From Lysinibacillus fusiformis (GTDB taxonomy: Bacteria > Bacillota > Bacilli > Bacillales_A > Planococcaceae): DNA of 64,000 nt. Where the stretch lies: contig NZ_PDFK01000001.1 of the NCBI RefSeq assembly GCF_002845985.1, forward strand, positions 558,001-622,000, in the 5' to 3' direction. The notes beneath the pieces were generated by a model. The model was not told the origin of the DNA, did no database searches, and saw only the letters and a list, made by a program, of their open reading frames with translations. This document shows positions 36,882 to 45,740 of this stretch, piece by piece. Both the position numbers and the translations under genes were made by a program. Every line of letters begins with the position of its first letter. The stretch's first letter is position 1.

Positions 36882-37184
36882 TCAGAATACTTCGTTTTTT
36901 CTGTATTTTTTCGCATGTTGTTGATCTAAACGATAAATAAAAGCAAAAACCTCCGAAACCGCCTGATATAATTCTTCTGGAATAGACTCGTTTAAATCTA
37001 ATTGACCAAGCAACTGCACAAGGTTAGGATCCTCATAAATCGGCACATTATGCTCATTTGCACGTGCCAAAATATTCTCGGCAATTTTCCCTTTTCCCTT
37101 TGCTACAACAGTCGGACTATCCATTTGTCCAAGTTTATAGGTAAGTGCAATTGCTTCTTTTCGAGTAAATTTTTCTTCGCTCAT
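36882..37184 (-). CDS. ylqH: YlqH, stand-alone FlhB C-terminal-domain protein
   Basis: This 100-residue protein aligns by eye with the FlhB-CC fragment made by autocleavage. It has A-I-A-L-T-Y-K and S-P-T-V-V-A-K-G-K-G-K-I-A-E-N-I, where FlhB here has A-I-A-L-K-Y and A-P-R-I-V-A-K-G, and a shared tail (P-E-E-L-Y-Q-A-V-S-E-V-F-A-F-I-Y-R). The N-P-T-H cleavage motif and all membrane helices are absent. The ATG overlaps the ylqG stop by 4 bp. Homologues (YlqH, FhlB, FlhX) occur elsewhere; FlhX is reported to substitute partly for FlhB-C in Helicobacter. Its role here is inferred. Confidence 0.88.
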   Translation of the reverse strand: MSEEKFTRKEAIALTYKLGQMDSPTVVAKGKGKIAENILARANEHNVPIYEDPNLVQLLGQLDLNESIPEELYQAVSEVFAFIYRLDQQHAKKYRKNEVF

Positions 37185-39070
37185 ACGCGGATATCCACCC
37201 CACTCTGCTCCTCTCGCTGTTCTACTACAGTACTTCCTTTTTCTGTTTGCCCCTTGTCAAATTGTTTAATAAAAACACCTGATAGTTGATAATCCTTTTC
37301 TGCCAATCCCATTTTCAAGGCAGCCTTTAATGGCTCCGCAAGTGGCTGAATATCCGAATTTTCATTAAATATCGTTACTGTAACTACTCTATTTTGAACC
37401 TGCATATCAATTACCGTTTCTTGCATGGATGCCATCTGTAAATAAAATAATACGCGTGCATAATTGGCATCAATTTTGCCATCTTCCTTCATGCGACCAT
37501 TCCACTGTAATGTTGCATCCATCTTTTTGCCGAAAAATTCAAGCGGGACTTGCATAATGAGCTGATGTTGATGGCCATTTTCTCCTGAAGATAGCTGCAT
37601 ACCATTCATACGCGTCATCAACATTTCTGCCGCTTCTCTCAATTGTGGTGTAATATTACTTTCCTGCAATAATGTGTGGAGCTGTGGCTTTAATTGATGG
37701 GTAATCATTTGTATATCTGCTGATTTGTTCCCCAATGTCGCCTCATAGCTAATCCCTAAATTTTTTAACACCGTTTTAAGAGCATGCTGCATCGCCTTAC
37801 TATCCACCGAATTTTGTACAAGTGCATCAGCTTGTGTCACTATTTGTTGAATCATCGGTTGCGGTGATTCAACACTAGTTTTAACAAGGTTACGCATCAG
37901 TGCTTCATTTTGTAATGGAGTCGTCGCTTCTTGCCTTATAAGAGATAGCAAATGTTCCTTGCTAGACAATGCATTAGCATCCTGTGTAAATAAACGATCA
38001 GCAGTATTTTGAGCAAACGCTTTTATTAACTGCTCCTGCATTTGTTTAGCAAAAATTTCTAATGTTTGCTTCGATACTGGTAATTGATTAAAACGATCCA
38101 TTAACTGATTGAGCTGTAGTTTTTGTTCATTTGTTAAGAAATTTTGGTTGGCTGTCCATGATTTCAACTGTTCAATTAGCTGACTTACATTTTCAGGCTT
38201 TGATGCAAGGATCGTTTGTACAACTTGGCCAGCCTGCTGCATTGGTTGTGCCGCTTTAGGGTCATTGATATTCGTCCAGTTTTGCCATGTTGCTTGTTGT
38301 GGCAGTATGCCTGCTTCCTTTAAAATTGTTAAGGCTTGCATTTTTTCACTCATCGCAGCAGCATCATTTGTTAAGCTCTGTATCGCTCTAGCTAAAATCA
38401 GACTGCCTGTTTCTATTTCAAAAGGTTTAGCAATCGCTTGTACCTGCTGCATCAAATTTTGCTTAAGCACTTCAGATAAAGTAGTATCCCTTGCTAAAAG
38501 CTGTGCAAAATTATCCATAGTCATCGCCATACCAGATGTTTTTTGTCCACTTAGTAAGGCTTGAAAAACATCATTCGTCATTGGCATTTTAAGCTCTATC
38601 ATTTTTTGAATGACCTGTAGTGCATCCGCTTTTGAAATGCCCTCTGGTAATGCCTTTAGCCACATTTCTGCCTGCATTAATTGCTCTTTTGAAATAGGTA
38701 ACTGTTCCTTCATAAAATGTCCTAGCAATTGCTGCATCTCTGCTGTTTTAGGCAAATTCATGGATTCTAGTAGCTGATTGATTTGTTGATTTGGAGAAGA
38801 TGCTTGTGCCATTGGTCCTGTAGCCACTTTTAATTCGGTTTGTGGATTTGTTCCTGTTACCTGAAAGAAATGGGCATCACCCGTCTTTAACGGTACTTCA
38901 AGTTTCGCTATAAATTTTTGATTACCTACTTGTATTTCTGCCATTTGATCTGGATATAATTGCTTAATGGTACCGTGAAATACTTGTCCCTGCTTTAAAG
39001 CAAGTGGCTGATTTGCTGAAGTCATGGCATTTTGTTGTAGTTGAATCGGATTAAATGATGTGGCTGACAT
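37181..39070 (-). CDS. ylqG: YlqG, FliK-like hook-length-control-related protein
   Basis: A 629-residue protein of little-known function. The N-terminal and central parts are rich in Gln, Met and Leu and lack a signal peptide or membrane helix. Near residues 495-610 it shows features of a FliK C-terminal (Flg_hook) domain: L-I-M-Q-V-P-L-E-F-F-G-K-K, then V-L-F-Y-L-Q-M and V-V-T-V-T-I-F-N. I start it at ATG 39070 (M-S-A-T-S-F), 7-8 nt after AAAGGAG. It overlaps ylqH, an FlhB-CC-like gene, by 4 bp. The pairing mirrors FliK and FlhB. It is far larger than the fliK product encoded in the fla/che operon. Confidence 0.78.
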   Translation of the reverse strand: MSATSFNPIQLQQNAMTSANQPLALKQGQVFHGTIKQLYPDQMAEIQVGNQKFIAKLEVPLKTGDAHFFQVTGTNPQTELKVATGPMAQASSPNQQINQLLESMNLPKTAEMQQLLGHFMKEQLPISKEQLMQAEMWLKALPEGISKADALQVIQKMIELKMPMTNDVFQALLSGQKTSGMAMTMDNFAQLLARDTTLSEVLKQNLMQQVQAIAKPFEIETGSLILARAIQSLTNDAAAMSEKMQALTILKEAGILPQQATWQNWTNINDPKAAQPMQQAGQVVQTILASKPENVSQLIEQLKSWTANQNFLTNEQKLQLNQLMDRFNQLPVSKQTLEIFAKQMQEQLIKAFAQNTADRLFTQDANALSSKEHLLSLIRQEATTPLQNEALMRNLVKTSVESPQPMIQQIVTQADALVQNSVDSKAMQHALKTVLKNLGISYEATLGNKSADIQMITHQLKPQLHTLLQESNITPQLREAAEMLMTRMNGMQLSSGENGHQHQLIMQVPLEFFGKKMDATLQWNGRMKEDGKIDANYARVLFYLQMASMQETVIDMQVQNRVVTVTIFNENSDIQPLAEPLKAALKMGLAEKDYQLSGVFIKQFDKGQTEKGSTVVEQREEQSGVDIRV

Positions 39071-39124
39071 ATACATACTCCTTTCATCAATTACTCCCTC
39101 GTGTCATTGTCCCATTCTGTAGCT

Positions 39125-39886
39125 TTATTGAATCATTGATTTTATCGGTTCAAATGATTTACGATGGTGAATTGTTGGTCCATATTCTTCCAATGCATTT
39201 AAATGTTGCTTTGTCCCATAGCCTGCATGTTGCCCAAAGCCATACATAGGAAATTCTTTGTCTAGTTGCTCCATATAATCGTCTCGGGCTGTTTTAGCTA
39301 GAATGGAGGCAGCTGCGATTGCTAAGCTCTTGGCATCCCCTTTGATAATTGAATCCTGAGGAATCGAAATGGGTAATGTCATAGCATCTACTAAAACTAC
39401 ATCAGGCTTTGTCGCCAATGATTCTACACTTACTTTCATAGATTGTTTGGTTGCCTCGTATATATTCAGTGCATCGATTTGCTGAGCGGATTGGAAATGA
39501 ACAAAATAACTAATGGCATGCTCTTTAATTAACGTTGCAAAGGCGTTTCGTTTCTCCTTTGATAATTGCTTTGAATCATTCAGACCAACAAGGGCCTCAC
39601 AATTTGTAGGTAAAATAACAGCTGCTGTCACAACAGGTCCCGCTAATGGTCCACGTCCTGCTTCATCTACACCCGCAACCAATGTATCGATACTCCCATA
39701 GCTTAAATCAAATGCTACTTTCGCTTGATGTTCTTGCAGTAATTGACGTTTTTTATCTTGTCGTTTTTGCCAAGTATGCCACGCCTTCTGTACACCTGTT
39801 CTTTCATCCGTTGCTATTTCTATCATCCAATCTTGCCATTCTTCTGCACCTTTCAATGCAGTGTTAATTTCTTTAATGGTTTTCAT
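39125..39886 (-). CDS. rnhB: RnhB, ribonuclease HII
   Basis: RNase HII cuts RNA-DNA hybrids and removes single ribonucleotides from DNA. The 253-residue product has the type 2 signature V-A-G-V-D-E-A-G-R-G-P-L-A-G-P near residue 73, the second acidic site in V-L-V-D-A-M, and K-G-D-A-K-S-L-A-I-A-A-A-S-I-L-A-K. An N-terminal extension of about 70 residues is usual in Bacillus RnhB. It lies after rbgA and before ylqG. Confidence 0.96.
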   Translation of the reverse strand: MKTIKEINTALKGAEEWQDWMIEIATDERTGVQKAWHTWQKRQDKKRQLLQEHQAKVAFDLSYGSIDTLVAGVDEAGRGPLAGPVVTAAVILPTNCEALVGLNDSKQLSKEKRNAFATLIKEHAISYFVHFQSAQQIDALNIYEATKQSMKVSVESLATKPDVVLVDAMTLPISIPQDSIIKGDAKSLAIAAASILAKTARDDYMEQLDKEFPMYGFGQHAGYGTKQHLNALEEYGPTIHHRKSFEPIKSMIQ

Positions 39887-40007
39887 TTAAGTGCTCCTTC
39901 TTGCTTCTACTCAATAAAACTATATCATGTTCAGTTTTTTATGTAGTCTCTTTCATTTGAAAACTATTTTCCTCTCTATAGTCATTATCGGTAAGAAAAT
40001 TCATTCC

Positions 40008-40045
40008 TAAAAGAAAAACTGTCACAAAAGAACATGTGACAGTTT
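40008..40045 (-). terminator. Intrinsic terminator after rbgA
   Basis: Minus-strand arms at 40035-40045 and 40016-40026 pair perfectly over 11 bp around an 8-nt loop and are followed by U-rich sequence. It separates rbgA from rnhB. Confidence 0.88.
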
Positions 40046-40051
40046 CAATAC

Positions 40052-40927
40052 TTATAATTGTTCAGCCTCTTTTTTTAGCTGTTCATCAACAAAATCAAAG
40101 GTCAGTTTGTCTAATTGTAAGCCGCGTATATCTCGAACAATCAGCTGTGCTACTTGATCATAATCAATTTCTCCGCCAGGTCCAAATACACGGCGTAGCT
40201 TGCCAATATGATCAAAAGTATCCACTAGCTCCTCATGGATAAATTCGAAACCATAACGTTCCTCCATACGCTTTGGATAATGATCGGATAAGAAACGCAA
40301 GCCATAGACAGCTAAATCTTCCATATTTGTGATGGTATCCTTAATCGCACCAGTTAAAGCTAATTTAAAGCCTACTTCTTGATCTTCAAATTTTGGCCAT
40401 AAAATACCTGGTGTATCCAGTAGCTCTAGCTCTTTACCAACTTTAATCCATTGCTGTGCTTTTGTTACACCTGGTGTATTTCCGGTTTTAGCGATATTTT
40501 TTTTCGCCAAGCGATTAATCAGTGTGGATTTCCCTACGTTAGGTATTCCAACAATCATGGCACGAATAGCTCTAGGTTTCATACCTCGCGCCTTCATGCG
40601 ATCAAATTTCTCTTTTAAAATTTCTTGCGCCGCTTTTGTTACTTGCTGTAAGCCCTTACCCTCAAGTGAGTTTATGGCTACGGCTTTATGACCACGTTGT
40701 GCAAAATATTCTACCCATTTACGTGTTTCTTGCTCATCTGCCATATCCGCTTTATTTAAAATTAAAAGACGTGGTTTTTGGTTAATCACTTCGTCGATCA
40801 TCGGATTACGTGAGGATAGCGGTAAACGTGCATCTATTAATTCAAATATAATATCGACAAGCTTTAATTTTTCCGTTACTTCACGTCGGGCTTTCGCCAT
40901 ATGCCCTGGAAACCATTGTATTGTCAT
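40052..40927 (-). CDS. rbgA: RbgA (YlqF), GTPase for 50S ribosome assembly
   Basis: RbgA is needed for late 50S subunit assembly. The 291-residue protein has the circularly permuted GTPase order: G4 L-N-K-A-D near residue 58, then G1 [10 protein letters not shown] near 127 and G3 D-T-P-G-I-L-W-P near 173, followed by a C-terminal RNA-binding helical region. The N-terminal W-F-P-G-H-M-A-K-A is the family hallmark. It starts at ATG 40927 behind AGGAGGT, after the lepB terminator. Confidence 0.97.
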   Translation of the reverse strand: MTIQWFPGHMAKARREVTEKLKLVDIIFELIDARLPLSSRNPMIDEVINQKPRLLILNKADMADEQETRKWVEYFAQRGHKAVAINSLEGKGLQQVTKAAQEILKEKFDRMKARGMKPRAIRAMIVGIPNVGKSTLINRLAKKNIAKTGNTPGVTKAQQWIKVGKELELLDTPGILWPKFEDQEVGFKLALTGAIKDTITNMEDLAVYGLRFLSDHYPKRMEERYGFEFIHEELVDTFDHIGKLRRVFGPGGEIDYDQVAQLIVRDIRGLQLDKLTFDFVDEQLKKEAEQL

Positions 40928-40947
40928 AGCTATACCTCCTAAACTAA

Positions 40948-40980
40948 AAGAAAAAGGGAGTGATTAAGCTCTCCCTTTCT
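40948..40980 (-). terminator. Intrinsic terminator between lepB and rbgA
   Basis: Minus-strand arms at 40971-40978 and 40953-40960 pair over 8 bp around a 10-nt loop, followed by U residues. It lies only about 20 bp before the rbgA start codon, so rbgA is probably expressed by read-through. Confidence 0.75.
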
Positions 40981-40984
40981 TGCA

Positions 40985-41548
40985 TTACTTTACAATTTTT
41001 ATGTCACTAAATGGCCAGAAAATCAAACTTGTATTACCAATAATTTCCTTTTGTTCAACAAGGCCAATATGACGACTATCTTTACTATTTCGACGGTTAT
41101 CCCCCATGACAAAAACATATCCTTCTGGAATAGTATCCACGGAAACATCAATATCTTTTAAGGTAAAGTCTTCTGTTAGGGTCCCCCCAGCAATTTGCGC
41201 TTTATATGCATCTAAATAGGGCTCATCTATTGGTTCACCATTAATATATAATTGATCGTCCTTATATTCCAGCGTATCTCCTGGCAGTCCTATTACACGC
41301 TTTATGTAATTTTTTTGTTCAGGTGCATGAAATACAACGATATCAAAACGCTTTGGTTCACCTATTTTATAACCAATCTTATTCACAATCATCCGGTCGC
41401 CATCTTCAAGGGTTGGCATCATGGACTCTCCATCAACTGCAATAGGTGTAAATAAAAAATATCGAATCACTGCAGCAATCGCAAATGCAATTAATAGTGC
41501 TTTTGTCCATTCCCATAATTCATTCTTTTCTTTCACTTGTTTTTCCAT
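40985..41548 (-). CDS. lepB: Signal peptidase I (SipS/LepB type)
   Basis: Type I signal peptidase cleaves secretory signal peptides outside the membrane. The 187-residue protein has one N-terminal membrane helix (about 14-34), the catalytic Ser42 in G-E-S-M-M-P-T-L and the general-base Lys83 in Y-I-K-R-V-I-G-L-P-G. A further conserved box is G-D-N-R-R-N-S-K-D-S-R near 150. This is the short Gram-positive form. Placement between rplS and rbgA occurs in several Bacillaceae but not in B. subtilis 168. Confidence 0.95.
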   Translation of the reverse strand: MEKQVKEKNELWEWTKALLIAFAIAAVIRYFLFTPIAVDGESMMPTLEDGDRMIVNKIGYKIGEPKRFDIVVFHAPEQKNYIKRVIGLPGDTLEYKDDQLYINGEPIDEPYLDAYKAQIAGGTLTEDFTLKDIDVSVDTIPEGYVFVMGDNRRNSKDSRHIGLVEQKEIIGNTSLIFWPFSDIKIVK

Positions 41549-41604
41549 TGAGAATTGCCCCCTTGTCTAACACTATTTTAGATGATAGTGAATAAAGATG
41601 ACAA

Positions 41605-41640
41605 GCAAAAAGAAAAGGGGCTTGAACACAAGCCCCTCAC
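41605..41640 (-). terminator. Intrinsic terminator after rplS
   Basis: Minus-strand arms at 41629-41636 and 41617-41624 pair over 8 bp (GGGGCTTG) around a 4-nt loop, followed by a U-rich tract. A strong terminator that separates rplS from lepB. Confidence 0.92.
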
Positions 41641-41653
41641 TTTTAAGTCATAA

Positions 41654-41998
41654 TTATCGAATTTCTTTAATACGAGCAGCTTTACCACGTAGGTTACGTA
41701 GGTAGTAAAGTTTAGCACGACGTACTTTACCACGACGTACAACTTCTAAGTTAGCGATTTTTGGTGTGTGTACAGGGAATGTACGCTCAACACCTACACC
41801 GTAAGAAATTTTACGAACTGTGAAAGTTTCGCTAATACCGCCACCACGACGTTTAATTACTACACCTTCGAAAAGTTGGATACGTTCACGAGTACCCTCT
41901 ACTACTTTCACGTGTACCTTAACAGTATCACCAGGACGGAAAGTTGGTAGATCAGTGCGAAGCTGAGCTTTTGTAATTTCTGTAATAATGTTTGACAT
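41654..41998 (-). CDS. rplS: Ribosomal protein L19
   Basis: L19 sits at the 30S-50S interface. The 114-residue product has [28 protein letters not shown] and a basic C-terminus ([18 protein letters not shown]). Length is standard. It starts at ATG 41998 behind AAGGAGAG. A promoter and a likely autoregulatory leader precede it, so it is probably controlled apart from rimM-trmD. Confidence 0.98.
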   Translation of the reverse strand: MSNIITEITKAQLRTDLPTFRPGDTVKVHVKVVEGTRERIQLFEGVVIKRRGGGISETFTVRKISYGVGVERTFPVHTPKIANLEVVRRGKVRRAKLYYLRNLRGKAARIKEIR

Positions 41999-41999
41999 T

Positions 42000-42088
42000 G
42001 TTTTCTCTCCTTAGACAGATGCTCTTGCACGCAATCTATGCCACAGCGGAACACCGTAATTCAGCACTTCACATAGAAGTACAGATTA
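42000..42088 (-). promoter_or_regulatory. Probable L19 leader (ribosomal protein autoregulatory element)
   Basis: A structured 5' leader precedes rplS. It has an ACTTC/GAAGT hairpin (about 42066-42080), then an AGAT-x-GC ... GC-ATCT stem near 42019-42038, close to the ribosome binding site. Firmicutes are known to carry an L19 leader here (Rfam family of that name). My match is by position and hairpins, not by a model search. Confidence 0.45.
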
Positions 42089-42089
42089 G

Positions 42090-42118
42090 ATGTTATCATA
42101 AATAGAGCAGGCAATCAA
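42090..42118 (-). promoter_or_regulatory. Candidate rplS promoter
   Basis: Minus-strand TTGATT (42113-42118) overlaps the trmD stop codon; TAACAT (42090-42095) follows after 17 bp. Each has two mismatches from consensus. Confidence 0.4.
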
Positions 42119-42855
42119 GCATCTTGATGATTGTTTTTTAGTTTTTCTAGATACAATTTTTGCTTGTCTGTTAATGGATAATGCTCCAATAAGTCAGGAC
42201 GGCGCTCAAAAGTTCTTTTCAGCGATTGTTCCTCTCGCCATTGCTCGATTCTAGCGTGATTCCCCGATACTAAAACATCAGGTACCTTCATCCCACGAAA
42301 CTCCGCAGGTCGTGTATAATGTGGATGCTCAAGTAGACCCGTTGAAAAAGAATCCTGGATATGCGAATTCTCTTGCCCTAAGACACCAGGCAACAATCGA
42401 ACTACGCTATCAATAACAGTCATAGCGCCTAATTCCCCACCTGTTAACACGAAATCGCCAATGGAAATCTCGTCTGTCACGAGGTGCTGACGTATACGCT
42501 CATCATAGCCTTCATAATGACCACATAAGAACACTAACTCCGTTTCTTGTGCTAGCTCTTCTGCTTTTTTCTGGGTGAATCGTTCACCTTGAGGACACAT
42601 TAAAATGATACGTGGTTGTTTGCCAGCAGTGATGGCCTCCACTGCACTAAACATAGGTTCAGGCTTTAAAACCATACCCGCACCACCACCATATGGATAG
42701 TCATCGACTTGCTTGTGTTTGTTCCCTGAAAATGTACGAATATCCGTGACCTCTAGCTTTACAGCACCTTTTTCTTGCGCTTTCTTTAAAATAGATGCAC
42801 CAAAAACGCCTGAGAACATATCAGGGAACAGGCTTAATACATGAATGTTCATCAT
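42115..42855 (-). CDS. trmD: TrmD, tRNA (guanine-N1)-methyltransferase
   Basis: TrmD methylates G37 of tRNAs, preventing frameshifts. It is a SPOUT-class enzyme with a trefoil knot. The 246-residue product has S-L-F-P-D-M-F near the start, G-H-Y-E-G-Y-D-E-R near 113 and the S-adenosylmethionine-binding [10 protein letters not shown] near 132. Two tandem ATG codons (42855, 42852) overlap the rimM stop (ATGATGA), indicating coupling; either may start it. Length is typical. Confidence 0.97.
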   Translation of the reverse strand: MMNIHVLSLFPDMFSGVFGASILKKAQEKGAVKLEVTDIRTFSGNKHKQVDDYPYGGGAGMVLKPEPMFSAVEAITAGKQPRIILMCPQGERFTQKKAEELAQETELVFLCGHYEGYDERIRQHLVTDEISIGDFVLTGGELGAMTVIDSVVRLLPGVLGQENSHIQDSFSTGLLEHPHYTRPAEFRGMKVPDVLVSGNHARIEQWREEQSLKRTFERRPDLLEHYPLTDKQKLYLEKLKNNHQDA

Positions 42856-43367
42856 AATAAGCCTTCCATTACATGGATGATAATTTTTTTATCTACAACA
42901 TCAATATCTTTTACGATATCTTCGATATAAGGGATATAATGCTCTTTCTTCGAGCCTTTAACTACCCATACATCGTTTGCTCCTGTTTGCAGGATATCTG
43001 CCACAACACCAATTGTTTCGCCCTCTTCAGAAATAACTGTGCAGCCTATTATTTCATGGAAAAAGAATTCATTTTCTGCAAGTAGATCATCTGTCATTTG
43101 ATCTTTTGTTACTTTCAGCATGCCTTCTTTAAACGGCTCAACCAAGTTGATATTGTTCATGCCTTCAAAAGTTAAAAGAATAAAGTTTTTATGACGACGC
43201 ACCGAACCAATCGTTACCCAGGTTGGCTTCTTATCGTCTTTTTTAAAGGCAGCAAGTTTATTTCCTACTGCAAAACGCTCTTCTTCAAAGTCTGTTGTCG
43301 ATAATACACGTATCTCACCACGAATACCGTGTGTATTGACAATACGACCTACATTAAACCATTCCAT
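42852..43367 (-). CDS. rimM: RimM, 16S rRNA processing/30S maturation protein
   Basis: RimM helps mature the 3' domain of 16S rRNA and binds S19. The 171-residue protein has the N-terminal beta-barrel motif [16 protein letters not shown] and the PRC-barrel C-terminal region with G-A-N-D-V-W-V-V and Y-I-P-Y-I-E-D-I-V. It begins at ATG 43367 behind GAGGTGAAAG and overlaps trmD. In B. subtilis it follows ylqD; that gene is absent here. Confidence 0.96.
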   Translation of the reverse strand: MEWFNVGRIVNTHGIRGEIRVLSTTDFEEERFAVGNKLAAFKKDDKKPTWVTIGSVRRHKNFILLTFEGMNNINLVEPFKEGMLKVTKDQMTDDLLAENEFFFHEIIGCTVISEEGETIGVVADILQTGANDVWVVKGSKKEHYIPYIEDIVKDIDVVDKKIIIHVMEGLL

Positions 43368-43603
43368 TCAACTTTCACCTCGTAAAAAACTTCTCTCCAT
43401 AAAGCATCCTGCTCACCAAATAAATAGCTACCGTTCGCTCATTTATCACCGCTTACAGATGTGCTTGGAAGAATGTCGTTTTAGCTAAGACTGATTTGTC
43501 TTGTCATTATTAATATAAGCAATACCCTTTAGCTGTAATCGTTATAACAGTTTTCTGTTCTGCTTAAACAGAAATACTAGATACATGCTGCTGTTAAAAC
43601 AAG
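43368..43603 (-). other. Non-coding part of the khpA-rimM gap; ylqD not present
   Basis: With the terminator this makes a 386-bp gap. I see no credible open reading frame and no trace of ylqD, the gene found here in B. subtilis. A 7-bp inverted repeat (ttctgtt / aacagaa, near 43550-43571) and a 5-bp one (aagac / gtctt) are present but lack U tracts. A promoter for rimM must lie here, but I found no convincing one. Confidence 0.5.
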
Positions 43604-43640
43604 ATAAAAAAAGGAAGGAACCTACAAGCTCCCTCCTTCT
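43604..43640 (-). terminator. Intrinsic terminator after khpA
   Basis: Minus-strand arms at 43629-43638 and 43611-43620 pair over 10 bp including two G-U pairs, with an 8-nt loop and a run of U. It ends the ffh-rpsP-khpA transcript. Confidence 0.82.
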
Positions 43641-43753
43641 TTGTCCAGATTTTACGTTTCATGCTAAAAGCCACTTTGAACTCCTAAGCGACATGTAAAC
43701 ACACCTATCAGGACTCATTTGTACTTGTTGCAAGAGCGTGAAAATCTTTTCTA

Positions 43754-43987
43754 TTAATCCAATATATCGACGTAGGTCTTCTTTTGATGGTGACTACCTG
43801 CCGCTGAATAAACAATTGTACGAATCGCTTTCGCTACTCGCCCTTGCTTGCCTATGACTTTCCCTCGATCCTCTGGATGAACAAAAAGTTTATAAACAAT
43901 TCGATTTGCATTTTCATCCGTCTCAATACGAACTTCTTCTGGATAATCGACTAACGGTAAAACGATTGCTTCAATCAGCTGCTTCAA
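43754..43987 (-). CDS. khpA: KhpA (YlqC), KH-domain RNA-binding protein
   Basis: KhpA is a small RNA-binding protein that works with KhpB (Jag) in cell elongation and RNA control in Gram-positives. The 77-residue product is one KH domain with V-I-G-K-Q-G-R-V-A-K-A-I-R-T, a typical G-x-x-G loop (G-K-Q-G). Length matches. It lies 15 bp after rpsP, as in most Firmicutes. Confidence 0.94.
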   Translation of the reverse strand: MKQLIEAIVLPLVDYPEEVRIETDENANRIVYKLFVHPEDRGKVIGKQGRVAKAIRTIVYSAAGSHHQKKTYVDILD

Positions 43988-44002
43988 AGACGTCGCCCCC
44001 GA

Positions 44003-44275
44003 TTATTTACTGAATTTTTGGTTATGGAATTTTTCCATGATACCTTGTTCTGAGAACAGGTTACGCACTGTATCTGATGGTTTTGCACCGTCAGCTAACC
44101 ATTTAAGAGCTTTCTCTTCATCAATGTTTACAGTAGCTGGTTGAGTTAGTGGGTTGTAAGTACCAACTGTTTCGATTTGACGACCGTCACGTGGTGAACG
44201 AGCGTCTGCAACTACGATACGATAGAAAGGAGATTTTTTAGCTCCCATACGTTTTAAGCGAATTTTAACTGCCAT
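44003..44275 (-). CDS. rpsP: Ribosomal protein S16
   Basis: S16 is an early 30S assembly protein. The 90-residue product has the family N-terminus [10 protein letters not shown] and the signature [17 protein letters not shown], then I-E-T-V-G-T-Y-N-P. Length is standard. It starts at ATG 44275 behind GGAGGTG, with khpA following. Confidence 0.98.
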   Translation of the reverse strand: MAVKIRLKRMGAKKSPFYRIVVADARSPRDGRQIETVGTYNPLTQPATVNIDEEKALKWLADGAKPSDTVRNLFSEQGIMEKFHNQKFSK

Positions 44276-44313
44276 TTTAATAGCACCTCCGAATAAGTTT
44301 CACACAAGATAGT

Positions 44314-44342
44314 ATATTATCAATGTTTAGGTTGTTTGTAAA
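44314..44342 (-). promoter_or_regulatory. Candidate rpsP promoter
   Basis: Minus-strand TTTACA (44337-44342) and TAATAT (44314-44319) are 17 bp apart, one and two mismatches from consensus. It would give rpsP-khpA an extra start besides read-through from ffh. Confidence 0.4.
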
Positions 44343-44369
44343 GTGTTTTTTCTTAACACCTAAAAATTA

Positions 44370-45728
44370 TTATTTAAACAATGAATCAAAGCCTGGTAAT
44401 TTCATTTTTTTCTTGCCTTTACCACTTGCCATTCCAGTCATTTGCTTCATCATTTTTTTCATTTCATCGAATTGCTTAATGAGACGATTCACCTCTTGAA
44501 TAGATGTCCCAGAGCCTTTAGCAATACGCTTTTTACGGCTACCATTTATGATTTCTGGGTTGGTCTTTTCAGCAGGGGTCATCGAGTAAATAATGGCCTC
44601 TACACGCCCCATTTGTTTATCATCTACTTTTACATTATCCAAGCCTTTGATTTTGTTTGCACCTGGGAGCATTTTTAAAATTTCATCAAGTGGTCCCATT
44701 TTTTTGACTTGTTGTAATTGTTCAACGAAATCATCAAATGTAAAGGTTTGGGACTTGAATTTTTCTTCTAATTCTTTGGCTTTTGCTTCATCTACATTTG
44801 CTTGCGCCTTTTCGATCAGCGACAGAACATCTCCCATACCTAATATACGAGACGCCATACGCTCTGGATGGAAAGGCTCTAGCGCATCCATTTTCTCACC
44901 CATACCGACAAACTTAATCGGTTTCTGCGTTACAGAACGAATGGATAATGCAGCACCTCCACGAGTATCACCATCAAGTTTTGTTAAAACAACGCCTGTA
45001 ATACCAATGGCCTCATTAAAGCTTTCTGCCACATTGACAGCATCCTGACCTGTCATAGCATCGACAACAAGGAATACCTCATCTGGCTCTTTTAATGCAC
45101 GAATATCTTTTAATTCCTGCATTAAATCTTCATCGATATGAAGACGACCAGCCGTATCGATAATCACCACATCATGATGCTCTTCCTTTGCCAATTCGAT
45201 TGCTTGACGAGCAATTTCTACTGGAGATACCTCGGTTCCTAAAGCAAAAACAGGTAATGATAACTGTTTACCTAATGTTTGTAGCTGTTGAACGGCTGCT
45301 GGGCGATAAACGTCTGCGGCAACTAGTAACGGCTTACGATTAAATTTTTTCCGTAAGACATTTGCCAGTTTTCCTGTAGTCGTCGTTTTACCCGCACCTT
45401 GTAAACCGACCATCATAATGACTGTTGGCGGCTTTGTATTAAACTTAATAGGGCTTTGTTCGCCACCCATTAATTCCGTTAATTCATCTTGTACGATTTT
45501 AATAACTTGCTGCCCTGGTGTTAAGCTTTGCATAACTTCAACACCGACAGCACGCTCACTTACCTTTTTCACAAACTCTTTGACTACTTTTAAGTTAACA
45601 TCCGCTTCGATTAAAGCAAATCGGACTTCTCGCATCATTTCTTTAACGTCTTGCTCTGATACTTTCCCTTTGCCTTTAATCTTTTGGATCGTTCCTTGGA
45701 GTCGTTCCGCTAATCCTTCAAAAGCCAT
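44370..45728 (-). CDS. ffh: Ffh, signal recognition particle GTPase
   Basis: Ffh binds signal peptides and the SRP RNA to target membrane proteins. The 452-residue protein has N and G domains with G1 G-L-Q-G-A-G-K-T-T-T near residue 107, G3 D-T-A-G-R-L and G4 T-K-L-D-G-D, then the Met-rich M domain with S-G-T-S-I-Q-E-V-N and M-K-K-M-M-K-Q-M. Length is slightly above the 446 of B. subtilis. It follows ylxM by 12 bp, and its receptor gene ftsY is just upstream. Confidence 0.98.
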   Translation of the reverse strand: MAFEGLAERLQGTIQKIKGKGKVSEQDVKEMMREVRFALIEADVNLKVVKEFVKKVSERAVGVEVMQSLTPGQQVIKIVQDELTELMGGEQSPIKFNTKPPTVIMMVGLQGAGKTTTTGKLANVLRKKFNRKPLLVAADVYRPAAVQQLQTLGKQLSLPVFALGTEVSPVEIARQAIELAKEEHHDVVIIDTAGRLHIDEDLMQELKDIRALKEPDEVFLVVDAMTGQDAVNVAESFNEAIGITGVVLTKLDGDTRGGAALSIRSVTQKPIKFVGMGEKMDALEPFHPERMASRILGMGDVLSLIEKAQANVDEAKAKELEEKFKSQTFTFDDFVEQLQQVKKMGPLDEILKMLPGANKIKGLDNVKVDDKQMGRVEAIIYSMTPAEKTNPEIINGSRKKRIAKGSGTSIQEVNRLIKQFDEMKKMMKQMTGMASGKGKKKMKLPGFDSLFK

Positions 45729-45740
45729 TGCTTTCGCCTC

